NCBI RefSeq assembly: GCF_000424465.1
Contig: NZ_AUJY01000002.1
Span: 186,001 to 250,000 of the forward strand
Length of the DNA stretch: 64,000 nucleotides
Reading direction: 5' to 3'
DNA from: Butyrivibrio hungatei NK4A153
GTDB taxonomy: Bacteria > Bacillota > Clostridia > Lachnospirales > Lachnospiraceae
Shown here: positions 53,929 through 63,651 of the stretch, piece after piece
Position numbering within the stretch: the first letter of the stretch is position 1
Layout: each line of letters opens with the position of its first letter
The notes under the pieces: model-generated
What the model saw: only the letters and a program-made list of their open reading frames with translations
The model's database searches: none
What the model was told of the DNA's origin: nothing
Position numbers and translations under genes: made by a program

Positions 53929-55068
53929 ATGACAGGGAATACTGAGAAAATAATAAAAAAATACATAGAAGGTGTCGGAAGAGCTGACGCTGATGCGAAG
54001 ATCAGGGCAAAAGAGTATGACGATGCGCTGATAAAGCCGCCTCGCAGCTTGGGAAAGCTTGAAGATATTGCGGTTAAGCTCGCAGGAATAACAGGACATG
54101 TTAAGAACAGGATCGGATGCAAAAAGATTCTGGTTTTTTGTGCCGACAACGGTGTAACGGCTGAAGGAGTCGCTTCTGCGCCCGTTTCCGTAACGGCAAG
54201 CCAGGCTGTCAACATGACTTCGGGAATAACGGGAATGTCTGCGCTTGCAAAGAATTTCGGCGCGGAAGTTGTGGTTGTTGACGTTGGGGTTGCGACTGAG
54301 TTTCCGCTTACATTTGATGGGAAAAAGGCACCTATAATAGATAAAAAGATCAGAAAAGGTACCGGAAATATCGTATGCGAGCCTGCTATGAGCATGGACG
54401 AGTGTTTGTGCGCCATATTGACGGGAATTGAGATCGCGGTTGGGAATGATGATGGCGCGGAGCCGGGCTATATCGATCTTGTCGGAATCGGTGAGATGGG
54501 AATAGGAAATACCACAACTTCGGCAGCAGTTCTTTCTGCGATCACGGGAGTTTGCAGCGACGGTCTTACGGGGCGAGGAGCGGGAATCTCCGATGAGGCA
54601 TATGACAATAAAAAGAAAGTTATAAACAAGGCTCTTTCTTTGCATGGGCTTACGGATGCGGTCGATAAGTATGTCGATGATTTTGGGGCGGTTACGGATA
54701 TTTTGTCCAAAGTAGGAGGACTTGATATCGCGGCTATGTGCGGAGCGTTTATCGGAGCAGCGTACTCGGGAAAAGGAGCCGTGATAGACGGATATATTTC
54801 GGCAGTGGCGGCTCTTCTTGCGGTAAAGCTGTGTCCTGCGGTGTCGGATTATCTTTTTCCCTCACATGTATCTACGGAACCTGGTTATATGCTTGCGATT
54901 AAAGAGCTGGGACTTAGGCCGTACCTTGACCTTAATATGGGGCTCGGCGAGGGAAGCGGATGCGTTCTTGCGTTTGGTGTTATCGAAGGCGCGTGCGCAA
55001 TGATGAATGATATGGCCACATTTGAAGGCGGCGGAATTGACGATTCGTATCTGGAAGGAATCAGGTAA
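53929..55068 (+). CDS. cobT: Nicotinate-nucleotide-dimethylbenzimidazole phosphoribosyltransferase
   Basis: Activates the lower-ligand base of cobamides as its alpha-ribotide. Motifs: DALIKPPRSLGKLEDIAVKLAGI (family KPPGSLG, here R for G), VFCADNGVTAEGVA, GIGEMGIGNTTTSAA, GRGAGISDE, and the catalytic Glu in SHVSTEPGY. 379 residues, somewhat longer than the common 350. First gene of cobT-cobU-cobS; 2-nt gap to cobU. Confidence 0.95.
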   Translation: MTGNTEKIIKKYIEGVGRADADAKIRAKEYDDALIKPPRSLGKLEDIAVKLAGITGHVKNRIGCKKILVFCADNGVTAEGVASAPVSVTASQAVNMTSGITGMSALAKNFGAEVVVVDVGVATEFPLTFDGKKAPIIDKKIRKGTGNIVCEPAMSMDECLCAILTGIEIAVGNDDGAEPGYIDLVGIGEMGIGNTTTSAAVLSAITGVCSDGLTGRGAGISDEAYDNKKKVINKALSLHGLTDAVDKYVDDFGAVTDILSKVGGLDIAAMCGAFIGAAYSGKGAVIDGYISAVAALLAVKLCPAVSDYLFPSHVSTEPGYMLAIKELGLRPYLDLNMGLGEGSGCVLAFGVIEGACAMMNDMATFEGGGIDDSYLEGIR

Positions 55069-55070
55069 AG

Positions 55071-56093
55071 ATGATAGTTCTCTTGACGGGAGGCTGTAAA
55101 AACGGCAAATCGAATACTGCTCAGGACATTGCCTGCGGTCTTAGGAAAAAGACCGGTGGAGGGCTTTACTACGTTGCGACTATGGAATCCACAGGTATAG
55201 AGGACGATGAGCGTATCAGAAAGCATGTGGAAAACAGAGCAGGGCTTGGCTTTGAGACTATAGAGATCGCAAGGGATATTAAGAGACTCAGCACGGAAAA
55301 AGAGAAGTTTCTTAAAATGGCGGATGAATGCAAAACAAATACATTTCTTGTGGACAGCCTGACAGCGCTTCTTGCAAATGAGATGTTTCGTGTGGACAAA
55401 GACGGAAATTTCACGGAGGATCCCTTTTCGGCAAAGAGGGTTTGCGATGATCTCAGTATCTTATGCAGGGAGAAGGATTATAATCTTATCTTTGTAAGTG
55501 ACGGAATTTACAGCGATGCTGCGGTTTACGATATGAGCACAGAGGCATATCGTGAGGGACTGGCTCTTATTGAGAGAGAAGTTGCGGGATATGCGGATGA
55601 AGTTATTGAGATGTGCGCGGGAGAAGCTGTTTTGCATAAGTTTTTGCATAAGAAGGGAATTGTTGAAATGAGCAACAAGGATAATCGCGGAATTCTTGTA
55701 GTGGGCGGTGCAGGTCAGGGAAAGCTTGAATTTGCAAAGCTGCTTATCAGAGAAAGTGAAGATATCAGCGATAAAGATATTTATACCTTTGAACATAAAG
55801 AATGTGGCATGAATAAGAGCCTTGATGATATAGCCGAGGTTGTTCCCGGTGGCTGCAAGATCTATTACCATGCAGAGCGTCTTGTGCGCGGAACGGATAT
55901 AAGCATAGAGGAGCTTTCGGAGCTTTTTTCCAAAGATGCGATAGTTATATGTGAAGATATCACCTGCGGGATTGTTCCTGTGGATGACACAGACAGGAAA
56001 TGGCGCGAAGATGCGGGAAGATTTATGCAGGCGCTTGCGAAGAACAGGGATGTTTACAGAGTAATCTGTGGAATAGGGGAAAAAATAGGATGA
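55071..56093 (+). CDS. cobU: Adenosylcobinamide kinase/guanylyltransferase with duplicated domain
   Basis: The N-terminal half (residues 1-190) is CobU, with P-loop GGCKNGKS (7-14), YYVATMES and FLVDSLTALLANEM. The C-terminal half (about 206-340) looks like a second, degenerate CobU: a P-loop remnant GGAGQGKL (212-219; Leu where Ser/Thr belongs) and a CobU-type ending, CEDITCGIVPVD then WREDAGRFMQALAKN. 340 residues against about 180 for plain CobU. Overlaps cobS by 4 nt. Confidence 0.9.
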   Translation: MIVLLTGGCKNGKSNTAQDIACGLRKKTGGGLYYVATMESTGIEDDERIRKHVENRAGLGFETIEIARDIKRLSTEKEKFLKMADECKTNTFLVDSLTALLANEMFRVDKDGNFTEDPFSAKRVCDDLSILCREKDYNLIFVSDGIYSDAAVYDMSTEAYREGLALIEREVAGYADEVIEMCAGEAVLHKFLHKKGIVEMSNKDNRGILVVGGAGQGKLEFAKLLIRESEDISDKDIYTFEHKECGMNKSLDDIAEVVPGGCKIYYHAERLVRGTDISIEELSELFSKDAIVICEDITCGIVPVDDTDRKWREDAGRFMQALAKNRDVYRVICGIGEKIG

Positions 56094-56908
56094 AAAGTTT
56101 ATTCAGGTCTTTTGCCATAGCGTTTTCAATGTACTCCAAGATTCCGATGCCTCAGTTTACTTGGGAAAAAGAGGATATGAAGTACAGCATTGTCTTCTTT
56201 CCGTTTATCGGCGCTGTTTTGTTTGCGGTTATAGGCGGGATAAGGTGTCTTGGGGCGATTCTTGACATGGGAAGTATTCCCACGGGGCTTTTTATGATGG
56301 CGGCAATTGTTCTTGTCACAGGCGGAATTCACGTTGACGGGTACATGGATTGCAGCGATGCTTTCTCTTCCTATGCAGACAGGGAGAAAAAACTTGAGAT
56401 CTTAAAGGATCCTCATATAGGTGCGTTTGCGGTTATCAGAGTGCTTGCGCTTTCGGCGGTTTATCTTGCAAGCATTGCTATTATTCTGGATAAAGAGATT
56501 CTTTCGGATGTGTCATTGTTTTTTTCGGGAGAAGCTTCGATTATCCTTGGGTTTGGATTTATCTTATCGAGGGCGCTAAGCGGAATATCTGTTGTGAGTT
56601 TTCCATGTGCAAAGAGTGAAGGAACTCTCTACAGCTTTGCTGAAGGTGCAGACAAGAAGAGATGTCTTTCCATATTGGTAAAAGAAGCGCTGGTGGTTTC
56701 GATAGCGATGATACTGGTAGGGGGTATTTGCGGAGTTTGCGCGGTCTGCGCGGCGCTTTTGGTATTTGCGTATTACAAATATAAGACCGGCAGAGAACTT
56801 GGCGGAATTACCGGTGATGCGGCGGGATGGTTTTTGTGTCTTGCCGAAACTGCAATTGCGGTAGCGATATGTGCATACGTGCTTTTGGGAGGATTTTTGG
56901 GAGTATAG
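56090..56908 (+). CDS. cobS: Adenosylcobinamide-GDP ribazoletransferase (cobalamin synthase)
   Basis: Membrane enzyme joining adenosylcobinamide-GDP to alpha-ribazole(-phosphate). Start ATG 56090 overlaps the cobU stop (ATGA); a longer frame is unlikely. Motifs: MYSKIPMPQF, GGIHVDGYMDCSDAFSSYADREKKLEILKDPHIGAFAV and GRELGGITGDAAGW. 272 residues, seven membrane segments. Confidence 0.95.
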   Translation: MKSLFRSFAIAFSMYSKIPMPQFTWEKEDMKYSIVFFPFIGAVLFAVIGGIRCLGAILDMGSIPTGLFMMAAIVLVTGGIHVDGYMDCSDAFSSYADREKKLEILKDPHIGAFAVIRVLALSAVYLASIAIILDKEILSDVSLFFSGEASIILGFGFILSRALSGISVVSFPCAKSEGTLYSFAEGADKKRCLSILVKEALVVSIAMILVGGICGVCAVCAALLVFAYYKYKTGRELGGITGDAAGWFLCLAETAIAVAICAYVLLGGFLGV

Positions 56909-57077
56909 AGTGATATTTGTATTTGATAAACGTAATTTTGTGAAAATATTTAATCTTTTTTTATATAAAACAGCAGAATAATTGCTTATAATATAGGCAT
57001 ACACCGAATATATGCGTCGTTTTTGTAAGTTGTGGAAATGAAAGCCTTTGAAGAGGACTTTGGAGGAGTGAGGCAGA

Positions 57078-59381
57078 ATGATAAGAAGCGTATTTATCGT
57101 TATATTTGTCTTACTTATTGCCATATTAATGCTATGTGGTATTGCTTCATGGCGCTCTGAAAAGACTATAGGCAGATCTGTAGGTTTGTTCTGTTTTTCT
57201 CTTATTCCTCCGGTTCTCGGAAACATGATAATTGTCGGTGCAACCACTGAAAATATGGCTTCTGTCGGTTGCTATATTTACTACATCGGCATGAATCTTG
57301 TGATGTACACTTTGATAAATTTCACAAATAAATATTGTATCAGGCAAAATGATACGGACAAAAAAGCCGGAATTGTGCCTGATTGGATTAAATACATACT
57401 TGTAATAGATGCGGTACAGGTCTTTATGAACATAGTGTTTAAACACGCTTTTGTCTTGCAGGAAATTGAAGCGTACGGAAAGCCTTATTTTATTATGGAG
57501 GCATTACCCGGTCAGATTGTTCATAGAGTTGTTTGCTACGGCGCTATGGCTATGATAATGATAGTTTTTATCATCAGGAGCATACAGGCTTCAAGGCTCC
57601 ACAGAGAGCGCTATATTGTTATACTCATCAGCATGATGATCGGAACTTTTTGGCAGACATACTATATCTTTTCCCGGACTCCGATCGACAGATCTATGAT
57701 AGGATTTGCTGTATTAGGATTTCTGATATTCTATTTTTCAATCCACTACAGACCGCTTCGCTTGCTGGACAGCATGCTTGCGGATATTGTAAATGATACG
57801 ACGGTAGCGGTTTTTTTGTATGAACCTGAGGGAAAATGTATCTGGATAAATGAGTCTGCGAAAAAGCTTACAGGTATAAAAGGTAATGATCTTGAAGGTG
57901 CATCAATGGCGCTAAGAGATCTTATTGGTGAAACGGCCAATATTTTGGAGATGAATGAGACTGAGACTGAGATAATCCGGCAAATAAATGAAGACGAGTT
58001 GAGTTTTATGATAGCCAGAAACAGCTTTTTTGACGGAAGTGGGAAAAAACTGGGATCATATGTGAGGGTCAGAGATATAACGGAAGAGAAACAACGCATC
58101 GAGGCAGAGATGTTCGCTTCCAATCATGATGAGCTTACCGGCCTGTACAACAAGGAATATACATACAAGAAGATTTCAGATCAGCTTAAACAACATGCAC
58201 TTAATGATTACTATATTGTACGAATTAATGTGTGCGATTTTAAGGTGTTCAATGATGTTTTTGGAAAAGCATTCGGTGATGCGGCTCTTAAGCAGGTTGC
58301 TGACTGGATAAGGAAGTATTCGGATGAAAGATGTATATACGGTCGTATAAGTGGAGACAGCTTTGGATCTTGTCTTCCAAAGAGTGAGTTTATAGAGGAA
58401 GTGCTTGAGAGTGATCTGGCGCGTTTTACCGTACGTCTTGGGGATATTGAACAGAATCTTATGGTACATCTGGGATTTTGCGAGATAGGCGATGACGATC
58501 AGGATGTATCTGTTTTGTTTGACAGAGCAAGTGTGGCTCTTGATTCAATAAAGGATGATTATAAAAAACATGTTGTATTTTTTGACAGGAAGATCAGGGA
58601 TAGGATGGTCTGGAATCAGGAAATATCAGCCCAGCTTGATGATGCCATAGCGCAGGAACAGATAGTTCCTTATCTGCAGCCTATAGCAGACAATACAGGC
58701 AAAATTGTCGGAGCGGAAGCGCTTGCCAGATGGATCCATCCGCTTCATGGATTTATGTCCCCTGCAGATTTTATTCCTCTGTTCGAAGAAAACGGTATCA
58801 TCGTGGATCTGGACAAACATATCTGGAAATTGGCTTGTCGGATATTGAAGGGATGGAAAGAAAAATATCCCGATCTTTTTATTTCCGTTAATGTATCTCC
58901 GAAAGACTTCTATCTGACGGATGTTCTTTCGGATATAGTAGGTTTCGTCAAGGAATATGAGATAGAGCCCAAGAGTCTTCGTATTGAGGTCACAGAGAGC
59001 AGTATGATGAGAGATACTGACGACAGGATGAGGACTCTTGAAGAATTCAGAAAACAGGGATTCATTGTTGAGATGGATGATTTCGGAAGCGGTTATTCAT
59101 CACTTAATATGCTCAAGGATATGCCTGTGGATGTGCTTAAGATTGATATGAAGTTCCTTGGAAAATCAAGCGATGAACAACGTGCGGATATAGTTATAAA
59201 GAATGTTATCAGACTTTCGGAAGATCTTAGTATTGTTTCACTTGCCGAAGGCGTGGAAACTAAGGAAGTATTTAATCAGCTGAACAATCTTGGGTGCAAT
59301 CTTTTCCAAGGGTATTATTTCTCAAAACCTGTGCCGCTTAATGAATTTGAGGCTATGCTGAGTGAAAAGAAGATGATATGA
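57078..59381 (+). CDS. Membrane PAS-GGDEF-EAL cyclic-di-GMP protein
   Basis: 767 residues. N-terminal seven-TM sensor region (about 1-225), PAS-like domain (about 232-345), GGDEF domain (about 350-505) and EAL domain (about 520-760). The GGDEF site is degenerate (SGDSF, residues 425-429), so cyclase activity is doubtful. The EAL domain keeps EAL (547-549), VNVSPKDF, EVTESSMM, MDDFGSGYSSL and the later catalytic K/E residues (DVLKIDMKF, LAEGVE), so it is probably a c-di-GMP phosphodiesterase controlled by the sensor. Located between cobS and cbiB. Confidence 0.9.
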   Translation: MIRSVFIVIFVLLIAILMLCGIASWRSEKTIGRSVGLFCFSLIPPVLGNMIIVGATTENMASVGCYIYYIGMNLVMYTLINFTNKYCIRQNDTDKKAGIVPDWIKYILVIDAVQVFMNIVFKHAFVLQEIEAYGKPYFIMEALPGQIVHRVVCYGAMAMIMIVFIIRSIQASRLHRERYIVILISMMIGTFWQTYYIFSRTPIDRSMIGFAVLGFLIFYFSIHYRPLRLLDSMLADIVNDTTVAVFLYEPEGKCIWINESAKKLTGIKGNDLEGASMALRDLIGETANILEMNETETEIIRQINEDELSFMIARNSFFDGSGKKLGSYVRVRDITEEKQRIEAEMFASNHDELTGLYNKEYTYKKISDQLKQHALNDYYIVRINVCDFKVFNDVFGKAFGDAALKQVADWIRKYSDERCIYGRISGDSFGSCLPKSEFIEEVLESDLARFTVRLGDIEQNLMVHLGFCEIGDDDQDVSVLFDRASVALDSIKDDYKKHVVFFDRKIRDRMVWNQEISAQLDDAIAQEQIVPYLQPIADNTGKIVGAEALARWIHPLHGFMSPADFIPLFEENGIIVDLDKHIWKLACRILKGWKEKYPDLFISVNVSPKDFYLTDVLSDIVGFVKEYEIEPKSLRIEVTESSMMRDTDDRMRTLEEFRKQGFIVEMDDFGSGYSSLNMLKDMPVDVLKIDMKFLGKSSDEQRADIVIKNVIRLSEDLSIVSLAEGVETKEVFNQLNNLGCNLFQGYYFSKPVPLNEFEAMLSEKKMI

Positions 59382-59388
59382 TGCAGAT

Positions 59389-60456
59389 ATGATGGAATTT
59401 TGGGCGGAGTATTGTAAGTACATATCTGTTGCAATTTTAGCAGGGGTCATAATCGATATTATTGTCGGAGACCCTGCTTTTTTGCTGCATCCTGTGCAGA
59501 TTATTGGAAAGCTGATAGAAATCTTGGAGAAACTTTTGCGCGGGAAAAAAGTGACCGAAACAGGCGAAGATGCCGGGGAAAGCGGTAAAGTAGGTAGCGG
59601 TTTAAAAGATTTTGTGCTTGGCGTGATAGAGGTTATGGTTGTTGTAGCGGTTACGGGCGGTGTTTCTTTTGGAATCTGCTATCTTGCATACAGGATACAT
59701 ACATATCTTTTGCTTGCGGTAATGAGTGTGATGTGCTGGCAGTGCATCGCGGCAAGGAGTCTTCGCGATGCGGCAATTGCGGTATATGTTCCGCTTTCAA
59801 AGGGGGATGTCGAAGGCGCAAGAAAAGCGGTATCGATGATTGTCGGAAGAGATACGCAGAGCCTTGATGATAAAGGGATTGCAAAGGCTGCGGTTGAGAC
59901 TGTTGCGGAGAATACGAATGACGGCGTTATCTGTCCTCTTTTTTACCAGATGCTTGGAGGACCTGTACTTTCTTATGTGTATAAAGCGGTAAGTACGATG
60001 GATTCAATGATTGGGTACAAGAATGACAGATATATGTATTTCGGAAGAGCTGCGGCTAAGACAGATGACGTGTTTGCTTATGTACCTGCAAGACTCAGCG
60101 CTGTCTTTATGATTGCGGGAACGGCTCTTTTGGAAGTGTGCGGAGCATTGTTTGGAAAAAATAATTCATTTAATTACAGTACAAAGAATGCAGCCGGGAT
60201 TTTTGTAAGAGACAGGTATAATCATGCCAGTCCCAATTCGGCGCAGTGTGAGAGCGTATGCGCGGGTGCTCTTGGGCTTAAACTTGCGGGACCTGCGAGT
60301 TATTTCGGTAAACTTCATGACAAGAAGTTTATAGGAGATGAGCACAGACCGATTGAGTCTGAAGACATAAAACGCAGCATACTTCTTATGAATATGACGA
60401 CAGCTCTTTTTGTGATAATTTATTTTGTCATATATATTTTCGTGAAGCTGCGATAA
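59389..60456 (+). CDS. cbiB: Adenosylcobinamide-phosphate synthase
   Basis: CbiB/CobD membrane enzyme attaching aminopropanol (phosphate) to adenosylcobyric acid. Motifs: IIDIIVGDPAFLLHPVQIIGKLI, VGRDTQSLDDKGIAKAAVETVAENTNDGVICPLFYQMLGGP, NSAQCESVCAGALGL. 355 residues with a hydrophilic insert (about residues 50-75, KVTETGEDAGESGKVGSG). Starts 8 nt after the GGDEF/EAL gene. Confidence 0.94.
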   Translation: MMEFWAEYCKYISVAILAGVIIDIIVGDPAFLLHPVQIIGKLIEILEKLLRGKKVTETGEDAGESGKVGSGLKDFVLGVIEVMVVVAVTGGVSFGICYLAYRIHTYLLLAVMSVMCWQCIAARSLRDAAIAVYVPLSKGDVEGARKAVSMIVGRDTQSLDDKGIAKAAVETVAENTNDGVICPLFYQMLGGPVLSYVYKAVSTMDSMIGYKNDRYMYFGRAAAKTDDVFAYVPARLSAVFMIAGTALLEVCGALFGKNNSFNYSTKNAAGIFVRDRYNHASPNSAQCESVCAGALGLKLAGPASYFGKLHDKKFIGDEHRPIESEDIKRSILLMNMTTALFVIIYFVIYIFVKLR

Positions 60457-60531
60457 TGGTATACTCCAATACGGATGATAATTTACGAAAATGACGTATT
60501 TTATACAAAACAGAAAAATGGATGTAAGAAA

Positions 60532-62142
60532 ATGGATAAAAAATCAATCTTAAACAACAAAATGTTTTTGTACATGACAGAGTTTTTTGCGGGAATGTCT
60601 GTTATGGCAGTTGAGCTTGGAGCCAGCAGACTTCTTGCTCCTTATTTTAGTTCTTCACAGATTGTGTGGACGATCATAATCGGAACCATAATGATAGCCA
60701 TGGCGCTTGGAAATATCTACGGCGGCAAGGCAGCAGACAAAGACCCCGATCCGGGAAAACTTTATAAGAGAATTCTTATTGCAGCTATCTGGATCGCTGC
60801 GATTCCCGTTCTCGGTAAATACATAATAATTGCAATTTCTGCGGCGGTTATATTTGCGGTTAACAGTAATTTCCTTGTAATAGCGGCATTCGCGACATGT
60901 ATGATCGTGTTCGTGTTCCCTCTTTTTCTTCTGGGAACAGTAACACCTTCACTTGCCAAGTATACGACGGAGTCACTTGATGACAACGGCAAGATAATCG
61001 GAACTCTCGGGGCATTTAACACAGTCGGAAGCATTATAGGCACTTTTGTACCGACATTCGTTACGATCCCTGCGGTAGGAACGACCATAACATTTCTTAT
61101 CTTTGCGGGAATATTGATTGCGCTTTGCATCGCTTTTTTTGTCAGTACGGGTAAAAAAGTGACTGTAAAAGCGGTGTCGGGACTTATCATTTTTATAGTA
61201 TGCTGTTTTTTCGGGCACAGCACCTCATTTGCTTTTTGGGAAAATGACCTGACTTATGAGGGTGAGTCTGTTTATAACTATCTTCAGGTAAAAGAAGATC
61301 CGTACAGCGTGATCTTGTCGACAAACGTTCTGTTCGGAGTTCAGTCTATCCGCATCAAGAGCGGCGAGCTTACCGGAATGTACTATGATTATGCGATGGC
61401 TGCGCCATATATGAGCGGTATAAAAGAAAAAGCCGAAGCGGGAGAAAATGCTGAAGTTCTGATTCTCGGAATGGGAACGGGAACATATGCGACTCAGGTA
61501 CTTAAATACTTTGATAACGTGAATGTTGAAGGCGTTGAGATTGATGATAAGATCACGGATCTTGCGTATAAATATTTTGAACTTCCTGAAAAAGCCAAAG
61601 TTACGACATATGACGGAAGAGCTTATCTTGCGGCAATCGACAAGAAATACGATGTCATTATGGTTGATGCATATCAGGATATTACTATTCCTTTTCAGAT
61701 GTCATCGACTGAGTTTTTTAACATGGTAAAAGAGCACCTTAATCCGGGCGGAGTTATGGTAGTTAATATGAATATGTACAGCGATGATAACGAGTCTACA
61801 ATTAACAGATATCTCGCAGATACCATTTCATCTGTGTTTGACAATGTTGTTACGGTAAAGGTTCAGAATTCTACAAATAAAGAGCTCTTTGCTACGGATA
61901 ATGCGGAGTTTATGAATAGATTTGCCGAAAACAGTAAGCGTGAAGGCGATGAAAAGCTTCGTGAGATGATGGATATTGTTGAAGCAAACTGTGTTCCTTA
62001 CGATGCGGGCAACAACATAATGACAGATGACAAGGCGCCTGTGGAGCTTCTAGGAATGAGGCAGATTGACTCGATAATTAAGGATGAAGTCAAGTATTAT
62101 AAGGAAATATACAAGACTCAGGGACTTGATGGTCTGTTTTAA
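60532..62142 (+). CDS. Fused MFS/spermidine synthase-like protein
   Basis: The N-terminal half (about 1-235) has seven or so membrane segments of the MFS-like type (FFAGMSVMAVELGASRLLAPYFSSSQIVWT). The C-terminal half is a SpeE-like methyltransferase fold with ILGMGTGTYATQVLKYF, VEIDDKI and IMVDAYQD. Start ATG 60532 (MDKKSILNNK) is chosen; upstream in-frame ATGs precede hydrophilic residues without a ribosome site. The aminopropyl-acceptor Asp pattern is partly changed (TTYDGRAYL, VDAYQD). Substrate unknown. Confidence 0.85.
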   Translation: MDKKSILNNKMFLYMTEFFAGMSVMAVELGASRLLAPYFSSSQIVWTIIIGTIMIAMALGNIYGGKAADKDPDPGKLYKRILIAAIWIAAIPVLGKYIIIAISAAVIFAVNSNFLVIAAFATCMIVFVFPLFLLGTVTPSLAKYTTESLDDNGKIIGTLGAFNTVGSIIGTFVPTFVTIPAVGTTITFLIFAGILIALCIAFFVSTGKKVTVKAVSGLIIFIVCCFFGHSTSFAFWENDLTYEGESVYNYLQVKEDPYSVILSTNVLFGVQSIRIKSGELTGMYYDYAMAAPYMSGIKEKAEAGENAEVLILGMGTGTYATQVLKYFDNVNVEGVEIDDKITDLAYKYFELPEKAKVTTYDGRAYLAAIDKKYDVIMVDAYQDITIPFQMSSTEFFNMVKEHLNPGGVMVVNMNMYSDDNESTINRYLADTISSVFDNVVTVKVQNSTNKELFATDNAEFMNRFAENSKREGDEKLREMMDIVEANCVPYDAGNNIMTDDKAPVELLGMRQIDSIIKDEVKYYKEIYKTQGLDGLF

Positions 62143-62211
62143 AAAAAGTATGGCAAAAAATATGTGTTATCATTATAATGTTATTAATAACTTGAAAAGG
62201 TGATAACACAA

Positions 62212-63648
62212 ATGCCTGTTTATACAAAATTATTTGTCGCTTTTTTTCTGGCAATATTCTTTATTAATTATATAAAACACTTATCGATAAGGCTTTCCAA
62301 TGTATTGTTATTATTGGCAAGTCTTATTTTTTATGCGTGGAGCGGAGTTGTATTTGTTCCTGTGATAATAGGCTTTGGGCTTGTGACATACGCTTCAGGT
62401 TTTATAATAGAAAAACTTGGAGCGGATTCAAAATATGATTCTATAAGAAAAGCGGTCATGATTGTCTTTGTGGCTGTTGAACTGTTACCTATCTGCATTG
62501 TAAGAGTGTTTGGGTTAATATTTAGATATTCAAATCACAAAGAAATGCTGATTCCTCTTGGCCTTTCATTTTTTTCTCTACAGATCGTGACTTATACGGT
62601 GGGAGTTTATAAAAAGAAAATTCCCGCAGAAAAAGATATTTTGAATATTCTCTTGTTTGTCTGTTTTTTTCCATGTGTTTCCAGCGGCCCGATTCAAAGG
62701 GCAGAGAATCTTATTCCTCAGATAAAAAAAGAAAAAGCTTTTGATTATGAAAGAGCGGTTAGAGGTCTGATATTGATGGCCTGGGGCTTTATGAAAAAGC
62801 TGGTGCTTGCGGATAATCTGGCATTGTATATCGATTCCGTGAGGGGAGCCGAGGGCGAAAAATATGGAACGGCTCTTTTACTTACGGTAGTTCTATATTC
62901 ATTCAGACTTTACTTTGATTTTTCGGGATACTCAGATATTGTTACAGGTTGTGCAAAGGCTATTGGATACGATCTTGGCAAAAACTTCGATCATCCTTAT
63001 CTTTCGCATTCTGTTGGAGAGTTTTGGCGAAGATGGCATATATCACTTAGCAGTTGGCTAAGAGACTATGTTTACATACCGCTTGGAGGCAGCAGAACAC
63101 AGGAGTGGAAGATTTACAGAAATCTCATTATAACTTTTGCGATAAGCGGAATTTGGCACGGAGCTGGAATTACATGGATCTTGTGGGGATTGTTTCATGG
63201 AATATGTCTATGCTTCGAGAGGGCATTTGGAAGTAAAAACAAAGAAAAGTCTGCATTTTCTGTAGTTACGACATTTATACTTGTGACTTTCGGATGGATT
63301 ATTTTTTCCGTCGATACGCTTGGTGAGGCTGTAAGTATTATTGCATCATTTTCGCGTATTCCCAATGAGCTGTTCGGTGTTATGCCAAAGCTCTTGGGAA
63401 GCGGACTTACGATAAGCATGGCGTTAAGAGAACTGTTAATGGTTCCCGCGAGTTTTAGTATGTCGGTTATGCTTGCCGGAATCGTTATATATATGGTTAT
63501 AAGCGTGATCACATATAAGAGACCGGGAATAGACATTCTCAGGGAAAAGAAATCCGTGGTGAGGTGGAGTGCATATTTTGCCCTGATCCTGATAATTCTT
63601 TTCCTTGGGCAGGCAGGTGTAGAAGAGTTTGTATATAACAGGTTTTAG
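62212..63648 (+). CDS. MBOAT O-acyltransferase (AlgI/DltB-like)
   Basis: Membrane-bound O-acyltransferase with about ten membrane segments, 478 residues. Signature YFDFSGYSDIVTGCAKAIGYDLGKNFDHPYLSHSVGEFWRRWHISLSSWLRDYVYIPLGG and catalytic His in SGIWHGAGITWILWG. Such proteins move acyl groups across the membrane to acetylate exopolysaccharide or cell-wall polymers, with a secreted SGNH partner. Start ATG 62212 preferred over GTG 62200 because AAGGTG is better placed. Overlaps functionally with the next gene, 3 nt downstream. Confidence 0.9.
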   Translation: MPVYTKLFVAFFLAIFFINYIKHLSIRLSNVLLLLASLIFYAWSGVVFVPVIIGFGLVTYASGFIIEKLGADSKYDSIRKAVMIVFVAVELLPICIVRVFGLIFRYSNHKEMLIPLGLSFFSLQIVTYTVGVYKKKIPAEKDILNILLFVCFFPCVSSGPIQRAENLIPQIKKEKAFDYERAVRGLILMAWGFMKKLVLADNLALYIDSVRGAEGEKYGTALLLTVVLYSFRLYFDFSGYSDIVTGCAKAIGYDLGKNFDHPYLSHSVGEFWRRWHISLSSWLRDYVYIPLGGSRTQEWKIYRNLIITFAISGIWHGAGITWILWGLFHGICLCFERAFGSKNKEKSAFSVVTTFILVTFGWIIFSVDTLGEAVSIIASFSRIPNELFGVMPKLLGSGLTISMALRELLMVPASFSMSVMLAGIVIYMVISVITYKRPGIDILREKKSVVRWSAYFALILIILFLGQAGVEEFVYNRF

Positions 63649-63651
63649 GTG

